A stretch of DNA of 64,000 nt from OLB4 sp002050165. GTDB lineage: Bacteria; Bacteroidota; Ignavibacteria; Tepidaquicellales; Tepidaquicellaceae. Position 1 is the first letter of the stretch; each line of letters opens with the position of its first letter. A model generated the notes under the pieces. The model worked only from the letters and a program-made list of their open reading frames with translations, was not told where the DNA came from and searched no databases. The translations under genes and the position numbers were made by a program. Below, in pieces: positions 26,868 through 33,722 of the stretch. The DNA lies in NCBI GenBank assembly GCA_030263475.1, contig SZPC01000002.1:186001-250000 (forward strand), in the 5' to 3' direction.

Positions 26868-27194
26868 TTAGTATGCAGTTGATTGTAAGTCGTCAAAAGC
26901 TGATTCTACATTGCGTGTCGCATCCTCTACATCTGAAACATTATATTGCCAATCTTCATAGCTAAAGTCATCAACCTCGCTTCTCAATTGTCCTATCGCT
27001 GATTCTAAATCACCAATGTAACCTTGTATTTCTGAAAGTTTATTTTCGCATTCATCTAATTCATTTTGTTTTTCAGAAAGTTGGGATTCCAATTCTGAAA
27101 CCTGATTTTCTAATTCTTCAATTCTCCCTTGGTTACAACTTGTCATAACAGTCAATAGAATTAAGGGCATATAAATTTTGAATATCCTTTTCAT
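26868..27194 (-). CDS. Coiled-coil lipoprotein
   Basis: 108 residues. The signal peptide ends in a lipobox (LLTVMTSC, cysteine at residue 20), so the protein is anchored to a membrane. Residues about 25-75 form a heptad coiled coil (IEELENQVSELESQLSEKQ), followed by an acidic tail. A strong AGGAGG sits inside the last codons of the upstream gene, only 2 bp separating that stop from this ATG, so translation is coupled. Confidence 0.8.
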   Translation of the reverse strand: MKRIFKIYMPLILLTVMTSCNQGRIEELENQVSELESQLSEKQNELDECENKLSEIQGYIGDLESAIGQLRSEVDDFSYEDWQYNVSDVEDATRNVESAFDDLQSTAY

Positions 27195-27196
27195 AG

Positions 27197-27556
27197 TTAA
27201 TCCTCCTTTTTATAAAATGTGGATGAATATGCAGAAGTTCCGACAACCAAGATTCCTTCTTCACCGTAGCCAGCATAGCCATAATACCCACGAAATTTAA
27301 TAAACATGTCTGTTCCTTTGATTTCATATAAGTCTCCAGGACCATCTGTTATTTCAATTTCATACTTACCTTGTTCCAATTCTGTCTTAACAAATATAAA
27401 ATCTATGCTTTGTCCACTTTCGTCTAAAGTTCCGTAATCAAGGTCAATTTTTTTATAAAATTCGTCAACGTCATGTTCCTCATAATCCTGTCCAACTGCC
27501 CGAAAGCTAGCAAATGACAGCATAATTGTCAGGATAAGTATTGTTGTTTTATTCAT
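27197..27556 (-). CDS. Secreted hypothetical protein
   Basis: I start at the ATG at 27554-27556 (MNKTTILILTIML), which begins a signal peptide; the longer frame to 27622 would start inside attC-11. The mature part (about 95 residues) is beta-rich and acidic (YEEHDVDEFYKKIDLDYG). No family recognised. First gene of the four-gene cassette and translationally coupled to the lipoprotein gene. Confidence 0.72.
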   Translation of the reverse strand: MNKTTILILTIMLSFASFRAVGQDYEEHDVDEFYKKIDLDYGTLDESGQSIDFIFVKTELEQGKYEIEITDGPGDLYEIKGTDMFIKFRGYYGYAGYGEEGILVVGTSAYSSTFYKKED

Positions 27557-27579
27557 GGTCATTATTTTTTCAAAATTAC

Positions 27580-27711
27580 GCATAACGGTTTGGGTATTGC
27601 CGAAGGCGGGGTGTTTCAGCACTATTGTTGAATTGAAAAACTAAAGTTCGGTTAAGCACAAAAGTGTCATAGAAGAACGTCACCCCCGCTTTTGGCAATA
27701 CCTTGTTAGCG
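27580..27711. repeat. attC-like recombination site 11 (next to attI)
   Basis: 132 bp from core GCATAAC to core GTTAGCG. Arms gggtattgccgaaggcgggg and cccccgcttttggcaatacc pair almost perfectly. The 3' core GTTAGCGGCT is the exact complement of AGCCGCTAAC at attI (10 of 10), placing the 27725-28657 gene as the first cassette. Confidence 0.9.
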
Positions 27712-27724
27712 GCTGTTATATTTG

Positions 27725-28657
27725 TCATTTGCCCGTAATTATCTCGTGAAGTTTCAAATAAATATTTCCTGTCTGTGAAGCGTGTCTACGTTTGCGTAGA
27801 AGAAGTTGTAATAAATCAATTCTTCCTTCTAAAACTCCCATTATGTCCGAACCGTCCATTAATATCATAAGTCGTCTGCCCGTAGAATGTGTCTTTACTG
27901 CATCGTCAGAGAACCCGTTTATTGAAAGAAACAGTCCAAGTGTATTGTCAAGCTTTCTTGTTAACTTACCACTAAATGCGTCTAAGTCCTGAATACTTAC
28001 TAAGTCCTGCTGCCACTTGCCCTCAAATAGAAAGTCAACATTCTCAAAAGTAAAGCCTCCGTCAATTTGCTCTCCTGTGATTTTGAAGGACGCTTTTGGG
28101 TCTAAGTCAAACAAGGTAAAAAGGTCTTTTATTATTTTTTCAAGCTGAAACCCTCTTGTCTGTGGATTGGTTGAACCAACAAGTTTGTAAAACTCTGATT
28201 TGATTTCGTCAAGTCGCTCTTGAACGCCTTTAACTTGTAAAGTTTTTTCATACGCTTTTGCTCTGCGTTCCTCTTGCTGCCTCTGTTGTTCTATTAGGTC
28301 TTGGTGTCCTTTCATTTGTTGCCTCAACGCTTCAACGGAAGTCTTTGCAATTTTTGCTTTCTCCTTACCGTCATCAACTCTCTCAAGATGTGAGTAGTCA
28401 TTTATCTTACAAACTTCTGTCATGAGTTTAAGCATGTCGTTTTGATAAGTGTCCTGATGTCGTGCCAAAAAGTTTACAAGGGATGAAACAATATTACGTT
28501 TATAGTCTTCCCAATTTAGTTTAGAAAGAATTGAAGGGTCACTAATAGTGTTCATGATAAAACTCCGCAGTTCTGCTTTATACCAATAAATGTTTGTTAA
28601 CGCTTCTGTCAAGGCGTTAATCGCTGCTGGTGCTATCACTTTTTTAGTCTGTTCCAT
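27725..28657 (-). CDS. Restriction endonuclease-like protein (PD-(D/E)XK), first cassette
   Basis: 310 residues. Residues 1-145 are helical with a charged coiled coil (QQRQQEERRAKAYEKTLQ). A nuclease-like domain follows: GFQLEKIIKDLFTLF, GEQIDGGF, then DFLFEGKWQ, giving the D...ExK pair of Mrr-like enzymes, and later LGLFLSINGFS. It probably cuts or binds DNA in defence; target unknown. As the attI-proximal gene it should be the newest insertion and the best placed for transcription from the recombinase side. Confidence 0.75.
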   Translation of the reverse strand: MEQTKKVIAPAAINALTEALTNIYWYKAELRSFIMNTISDPSILSKLNWEDYKRNIVSSLVNFLARHQDTYQNDMLKLMTEVCKINDYSHLERVDDGKEKAKIAKTSVEALRQQMKGHQDLIEQQRQQEERRAKAYEKTLQVKGVQERLDEIKSEFYKLVGSTNPQTRGFQLEKIIKDLFTLFDLDPKASFKITGEQIDGGFTFENVDFLFEGKWQQDLVSIQDLDAFSGKLTRKLDNTLGLFLSINGFSDDAVKTHSTGRRLMILMDGSDIMGVLEGRIDLLQLLLRKRRHASQTGNIYLKLHEIITGK

Positions 28658-28697
28658 GTTCTGTCTGTTTGATTAGGCGGTGTCGTCAAATAATAGC

Positions 28698-28791
28698 CGC
28701 TAACAATTAAATATACGCAACTCTCTCTACAATTTATTCATATATCCAACGCACCGGCTGCGGCTTCCCGCATATCCCGATTGCGTATATT
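28698..28791. other. attI-like primary insertion site
   Basis: The core CGCTAAC (28698-28704) is followed by aattaaatatacgcaact. Inverted 11-mers aatatacgcaa (28710-28720) and ttgcgtatatt (28781-28791) flank a 60-bp spacer, as expected for two recombinase-binding arms. The right arm touches the recombinase stop codon at 28792-28794. A partial copy is at 7934-7966. Confidence 0.75.
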
Positions 28792-29640
28792 CTACAGCAA
28801 CTTGTCCAGTGGTGACTGAATCTTATTTATGTGCTCCTTGCTTATATGCGTATATATCATTGTCGTTCGAAGACTGTTATGACCAAGCAGCTTCTTTATC
28901 GAAAGTATGTCAGTCCCTCCTTCAAATAAGTGCGTCGCAAATGAATGCCGCAATGTATGTACACTCCCTCTCTTCGTAACACCGGCCCTTTTCTTTATTG
29001 TTTTTAACAATGACTGAATACTCCTTGCACTGTATTTCCCCCCGTTCATTCCTTCAAATAAATATGCTTTTGGTTTGTAACTCTTGTAGTATTCTCTCAG
29101 AATTATCAGCAGTTTCTGACTAAGCATCACTATCCTGTCTTTCTTCCCCTTAGAATTTTTTATGTGTATTATCATCCTGTCGGAGTCAATGTCGCTGATT
29201 TTCAAATTAATAATTTCTGAAACTCTCAATCCCCCTGCATAAGCTAAACACAGTATGCATTTATGCTTAAGATTCTCTGCAGCATCAAGTATTCTTCTTA
29301 CTTCGTTTTCCGAAAATACCCCTGGAAGCTGAAATGGCTTTTTGGGACGAGGGATTTCGTAAACTTCTTTCGGACGATTTAAAACTTTCTCATAAAAAAA
29401 TTTGATCGAGTTAATCTTCTGATTCTGCTCCGATGCACTTAGCTTATCGTTCCATTTCTCAAGTAGGTATTGCATAATCTCTTTCTTAGTTATGGAAGAT
29501 GGTTTCCTGTCGCTAAAATATTCAAGGAATTTTGAAAAATGGTTTGTGTAATTTTTTAAAGTGCTTTCGGAATAATTCAGCAGCGTTATCTTTTCCAGAT
29601 ATGCTTTCAGCGCAAGTTCATGAATCTCTTTGACTGCCAC
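28792..29640 (-). CDS. Tyrosine recombinase, presumed cassette integrase
   Basis: 282 residues with an N-terminal SAM-like core-binding domain (about 1-90) and a complete catalytic domain: AYAGGLRVSE (first Arg), HTLRHSFATH (His-Arg), LLGHNSLRTTMIYTH (His, then the nucleophilic Tyr). The C-terminus KIQSPLDKLL resembles that of integron integrases. However, between YLFEGMNGG and the HTLRH box the extra IntI-specific segment is absent, so by length and domain it is XerC/D-like. It reads in the same direction as the cassettes. It is the only recombinase in the window able to explain the attC array. Confidence 0.9.
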   Translation of the reverse strand: MAVKEIHELALKAYLEKITLLNYSESTLKNYTNHFSKFLEYFSDRKPSSITKKEIMQYLLEKWNDKLSASEQNQKINSIKFFYEKVLNRPKEVYEIPRPKKPFQLPGVFSENEVRRILDAAENLKHKCILCLAYAGGLRVSEIINLKISDIDSDRMIIHIKNSKGKKDRIVMLSQKLLIILREYYKSYKPKAYLFEGMNGGKYSARSIQSLLKTIKKRAGVTKRGSVHTLRHSFATHLFEGGTDILSIKKLLGHNSLRTTMIYTHISKEHINKIQSPLDKLL

Positions 29641-30131
29641 CAGCTAATTTTATATACAGCAAAGGATAGTCAAAGGTGTCACCCAAGTTTTTAATAAGGT
29701 CTTGATTTAATATTTGAAATTCAAGTAATTTTTTAAACCACATTTCTTGTAATCTCAAGCGTTTCGGTTATAGTTCTTCCTTGGGTGCTATTCCTTAAAC
29801 ATCACCGGATTAAGCTAAATAAAGCCCTTCAGATAACTTTTCCATGTAAATTTGTATTGTGCCTTCCATTTTAAAAACGTTATATTGCAAATATCGTTTT
29901 TTCTGCCCTGCTGTGACTTATTATGGATTGCTAAAAGTTTCGCGCCTTAAGTTCGGGCAGAATTATAGCACGAAATTTCAATCGAAGAACGAATGCTGAA
30001 CCTTGCACACCGCGAAGCAGCCACGTGGAGAAATGTCCGATCACTGCCCGTCCGGTAGGCGGGGAAGCCGTTCAGCAGGTGGGGAAGACGTTCAGTCGGT
30101 TTGATGTGAAACTTAATTATAGTCAATTATT
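29641..30131. repeat. Gap upstream of the recombinase with degenerate attC-like site 12 (about 29950-30112)
   Basis: 29641-29930 shows no gene and may hold the recombinase promoter. From about 29950 the family block caatcgaagaacgaatgctg appears, then ccttgcacac and a duplicated 'ggggaagNcgttcag' piece, ending in a divergent core GTGAAAC (30106-30112). The extended 3' core GTGAAACTTA is the exact complement of TAAGTTTCAC ending at 30576. Confidence 0.6.
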
Positions 30132-30503
30132 TTATTTCGTTATTTGAAAATGTCCCCATTTAATCATATCAAAATCACTTTTCCCAAATCTCGAATTTTT
30201 ATTTTTATTAAATATTAATTCTATGGAATTATCATCTTTATCAAAGTAAATTAACCAAGGTGAAGCAAGTTTATCCGCGAGGCTTATTGCATAATGGTTT
30301 ATTCTTTCTTGATGATTTTCAACAATAATTGTTTTTAACTCTATTTTGTATGCGCTCTCAAATTTATGATATTTGGCGATTGTTATAATTTCCCAATTAT
30401 CACCTAACTCTGTTTGCACTAACTCAGACAATTTCTTGGCTTTCATTTCACTTGTCTGACTTTCCGTTACGATTGTCAGGTAAATGTTTTGTGATTTATT
30501 CAT
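30132..30503 (-). CDS. Hypothetical protein of a lone cassette
   Basis: 123 residues, alpha/beta, no signal peptide (MNKSQNIYLTIVTESQTSEM...KWGHFQITK). I do not recognise the family. It lies between the divergent attC-12 and a matching core at 30570-30576, so it appears to be a one-gene cassette on the other side of the recombinase from the main array. Confidence 0.6.
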   Translation of the reverse strand: MNKSQNIYLTIVTESQTSEMKAKKLSELVQTELGDNWEIITIAKYHKFESAYKIELKTIIVENHQERINHYAISLADKLASPWLIYFDKDDNSIELIFNKNKNSRFGKSDFDMIKWGHFQITK

Positions 30504-30838
30504 TTACTTTTGCTCCCTTTAAATCGTCCGAAAAAATTGCCCCCATTGGATTCTCTGCTTTATTGCTAAGTTTCACACGACAAGAATAACCTTGGATATC
30601 CACTGTGTAAACATTAAACGTATCCCCCGAAATCCTTATATGATAATTTAATAACCATTATGAAAATATGAAAATTTGTACGTTCGATATATTAAAATTA
30701 CTAAATGTGTAGTTCATAAAATTGGCTATAACCCGGTTAAGCTGTACTGATAATCAAGTCGTTTTAGCTCCGTTTCTATTTGTCAGATTATTTCAATTAC
30801 TTGTCAAAGCATCGGCTTTTCGCATTTCAAAGGATTGT
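30504..30838. other. Non-coding gap with a cassette border at 30570-30576
   Basis: The first 70 bases contain GTTTCAC (30570-30576), the complement of the attC-12 core GTGAAAC, marking the end of the cassette array. The remaining bases to 30838 show no gene or clear signal; they are AT-rich. Confidence 0.5.
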
Positions 30839-31474
30839 TCACTTCAGAAAGTTAACCCCGAATGAAAGTTGTAGTCCGCCGACATCATCAATGGTATTGG
30901 TTGTAATACTTTTAACCTCGTTACCCAAAACCGGCAGGTAATAATACTTCACATTAAAACTCAACCCCAGATTTTTATTGTGTCTGAACTCCAGCCCCGT
31001 CCCGATGAAACCGCCGAATGCGAACGATGCGTGCGCGTAACTGAAAGCATTGAAATAACTTTTATCGTACGGTGTAGTTACAATCAGCGCCGGCGATATT
31101 CCCGCAGTTACCAACGGTTTTATATTGCCCTCAAGGTCATCAGCGAAAAGGTAATGTTGCACTCCTATGCTAAGCGGAACCATATAAACGCGGTTCACTT
31201 TGTTCATTATCCACGAGTTTCCAAACGGATCGAATTCCTTAAACTCCCTCGGATCGGAAACACCCGAAACAAGTATATTAGCCTGAATATCAGTGCTCTT
31301 TGAAACAGGGAAAGAATACATACCCGCAACTCCGAAGCCACTCTCGTTATAATTGAAGTTCAAACCCCAATTATTTCTCGGCTCCGTTTTAAAGTTGATT
31401 GAGCTCTCCTGTGATAAAATTTTTATCGGGTTAAAAATTAATATCAAAAAACTAATAACAGCTATTTGTTTCAT
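30839..31474 (-). CDS. Outer-membrane beta-barrel protein
   Basis: 211 residues. A signal peptide (MKQIAVISFLILIFNPIKILSQ) is followed by alternating amphipathic strands (NWGLNFNYNESGFGVAGMYSF...GGLQLSFGVNFLK) and a terminal strand ending FLK, typical of OmpX/OmpW-like barrels of 8 strands. Likely an outer-membrane protein of unknown cargo. It begins the core chromosomal part and reads away from the trmH gene. Confidence 0.75.
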   Translation of the reverse strand: MKQIAVISFLILIFNPIKILSQESSINFKTEPRNNWGLNFNYNESGFGVAGMYSFPVSKSTDIQANILVSGVSDPREFKEFDPFGNSWIMNKVNRVYMVPLSIGVQHYLFADDLEGNIKPLVTAGISPALIVTTPYDKSYFNAFSYAHASFAFGGFIGTGLEFRHNKNLGLSFNVKYYYLPVLGNEVKSITTNTIDDVGGLQLSFGVNFLK

Positions 31475-31543
31475 GCCGACTTTTGATTTATAAATTGTAT
31501 ATAGCTATATAGATTTTTAATTTAGTTAAAAACGACGATACAT

Positions 31544-32128
31544 TTGACGGAAAAAAGGTTATCAAGAATTGAGGAGGTAGTCAGCAAGAGGCAGAAAGGT
31601 CTCACCGTTGTAATTGAAAATGTTCACGACCCGCACAACGTCAGTGCAATTTTTCGAACCGCCGAAGCTGTCGGAATTGACAGGATTTACCTCATTTACA
31701 ATACAAACAAATTTCCAAAGATTGGTCGGATATCATCCGCAAGCGCAAACAAATGGATTGACCGCTCACATTTTAACAATGTTCAGGATTGTTACAATGA
31801 GCTCCGAAAAAAAGAATTCAGGATATACTCAACATTTATGGATGACCGCGAATCTAACCTCTCGCTGTTTGATCTTGATTTTACCGTTAACTCTGCTATC
31901 GTAGTGGGAAACGAGCACGAAGGTTTATCGGAAGAAGCATCCAAATATGCCGATTGTAATTTTTTAATTCCGCAATATGGAATGGTACAATCACTGAACG
32001 TATCAGTAGCCGCAGCAGTCTGTCTGTATGAGGCACTGCGGCAACGCAGGATTGCCGGGAAATATTCCGAACCACAGTACAGCTCAGAGGAGTTACAAGA
32101 AAAAATTAAATCTTACCTTGCAAAATGA
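31544..32128 (+). CDS. SpoU/TrmH-family tRNA/rRNA 2'-O-methyltransferase
   Basis: 194 residues, starting at TTG (31544). The three SpoU motifs are clear: NVHDPHNVSAIFRTAEAVG (about residues 26-44), VVGNEHEGLSEE, and IPQYGMVQSLNVSVAAAV. The knotted fold binds SAM and methylates a ribose, most likely guanosine 18 of tRNA as in TrmH. It overlaps kdsA by four bases (ATGA). Confidence 0.9.
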   Translation: MTEKRLSRIEEVVSKRQKGLTVVIENVHDPHNVSAIFRTAEAVGIDRIYLIYNTNKFPKIGRISSASANKWIDRSHFNNVQDCYNELRKKEFRIYSTFMDDRESNLSLFDLDFTVNSAIVVGNEHEGLSEEASKYADCNFLIPQYGMVQSLNVSVAAAVCLYEALRQRRIAGKYSEPQYSSEELQEKIKSYLAK

Positions 32129-32934
32129 AAATTGAGAATGTTTTAAAATCATTGGGTTTGAAATCAACGGGCAAGCCGCTGTTGATTGCCGGGCCGTGCG
32201 TGGTTGAAAGTAAATCAGTTGTGTTCAAAACCTGTGAATCGCTCGTAAAATTAACAACCGACCTGAAAATTCCATTCGTGTTTAAAGCTTCATTCATTAA
32301 GGCAAACAGAACGTCGGTTTATTCTTTCAGAACTATAGGGATTGATGAATCGCTGAAAATCCTCTCTGATGTGAAGGAGAGTTTTAACGTTCCTGTTTTA
32401 TCTGATGTCCATTCTGAAATTGACACTGAGATTGCCTCACCTGTACTTGACATAATACAGATACCGGCTTTTTTATGTCGTCAGACAGAATTGCTTGAAT
32501 GTGCGGGCGAAACGGGGAAGGTGGTTAATATTAAGAAGGGGCAATTCCTTGCACCGCAGGATATGAAATATCAGGCTGAAAAGGTTTCATTAACCGGGAA
32601 CAATAAAATATTGCTTACAGAAAGGGGTACGAGCTTCGGATACAACAACCTTGTAGTGGATATGCGATCACTTGTAATTATGAAGCGTATTGGTTACCCG
32701 GTAATTTTTGATGCGACACATTCGGTTCAGATGCCATCGGCTGAAAACGGAGTAAGCGGCGGTAATCCGGAGTTCATTAACCCGCTTTGCAGAGCTGCCG
32801 CAGCTGTCGGAGTTGATGGATTTTTTATTGAAACACATCCCAATCCGGGTAAAGCGCTTAGCGACGGATCAAATATGGTGAAGCTCTCCAAATTGAGAAA
32901 GCTCCTGACAGATATTATGAGGTTTAATCAATAA
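32125..32934 (+). CDS. kdsA: 3-deoxy-8-phosphooctulonate synthase
   Basis: 269 residues, full length. It condenses phosphoenolpyruvate with arabinose-5-phosphate in Kdo synthesis for lipopolysaccharide. Signatures: GPCVVESK (about 18-25), FKASFIKANRTS, KKGQFLAPQDM, GTSFGYNNLV, FDATHSVQMP and ETHPNPGKALSDGSNM. The Cys in GPC, where the E. coli enzyme has Asn, marks the metal-dependent type. The overlap with the methyltransferase gene implies co-translation. Its presence supports a Gram-negative host. Confidence 0.95.
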   Translation: MKIENVLKSLGLKSTGKPLLIAGPCVVESKSVVFKTCESLVKLTTDLKIPFVFKASFIKANRTSVYSFRTIGIDESLKILSDVKESFNVPVLSDVHSEIDTEIASPVLDIIQIPAFLCRQTELLECAGETGKVVNIKKGQFLAPQDMKYQAEKVSLTGNNKILLTERGTSFGYNNLVVDMRSLVIMKRIGYPVIFDATHSVQMPSAENGVSGGNPEFINPLCRAAAAVGVDGFFIETHPNPGKALSDGSNMVKLSKLRKLLTDIMRFNQ

Positions 32935-32941
32935 ACGATAT

Positions 32942-33628
32942 TCAGTTCATCATCGAATAAACAATAATATTCAAGCCCATTCTCATTGCTTCCTCACGTT
33001 TTTCAACCGGATCGTTATGTTCGCGCGGATCTGCCCAGCCGTCTGTTATGTTCGATTCGTAAATATAGAAAACACACAACCTCCCGTTACTGTCGAATAG
33101 CCCGAACCCCTGCGGTGGTTTCCCGTCATGTTCGTGAATCTTTGGTAATCCGTGCGCAAAGTTGAAATGTGAACGGTAAACCTCGTGATTGAATGGTAGT
33201 TCTTTGAGATCTTGTTGTGGAAATATTTTTTTCATTTCCCGTCGGAAAGATTCATCCATTCCATAATCATCGTCCGCAAGAAGAAAACCGCCTGATTCAA
33301 GGTAATCCCTTAACCTGAGCGATTCCTGTTCGCTGAAATTTATGTTCCCGTGACCGGTGATTACTATAAACGGGTAATTGTAAATTTCATCCGATGCAAT
33401 ATCAACTGAATAGAATTTTGGTTCGGCAGTATTGATAGTTGAATTTTCCCGCACGAAGTTCATCATATTAACTTCAGCGGTAGGATCGTTATACCAGTCA
33501 CCGCCACCGGCATATTTCAACCGCGCAATTTTAAATGATGAAGAGTTGATACTTTCGCCTACCTGCGAAAATGCAACGGGTAACAATATGTATGAAATTG
33601 CAATGAATATGACTGATATAAATTTCAA
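32942..33628 (-). CDS. Exported DUF4159 protein
   Basis: 228 residues with an N-terminal signal (MKFISVIFIAISYILLPVAFS). The DUF4159 core is seen in FKIARLKYAGGGDWYNDPTAE, PFIVITGHGNINFSE, and YLESGGFLLADDDYGMDESF. The family is common in Bacteroidota and Planctomycetes; its biochemical role is unknown to me, and its glutamine-amidotransferase-like fold lacks an obvious nucleophile here. It converges with kdsA. Confidence 0.82.
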   Translation of the reverse strand: MKFISVIFIAISYILLPVAFSQVGESINSSSFKIARLKYAGGGDWYNDPTAEVNMMNFVRENSTINTAEPKFYSVDIASDEIYNYPFIVITGHGNINFSEQESLRLRDYLESGGFLLADDDYGMDESFRREMKKIFPQQDLKELPFNHEVYRSHFNFAHGLPKIHEHDGKPPQGFGLFDSNGRLCVFYIYESNITDGWADPREHNDPVEKREEAMRMGLNIIVYSMMN

Positions 33629-33722
33629 AAGCTTTACGAATTAAAATTTTTTGCAAATATAAATTTCATTGAACTGAATACATTTCTAAGCCTTATCACA
33701 GATAAAACCACATGTTGTTAAA

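Noticed and set aside
14805..28704. CRISPR array
   Set aside because: The repeats are 130 bp, hairpin-forming, irregularly spaced and separated by genes, not short spacers.
28792..29640. Naming the recombinase intI
   Set aside because: The catalytic residues and C-terminus fit, but the IntI-specific extra segment is absent and the length (282 aa) is short.
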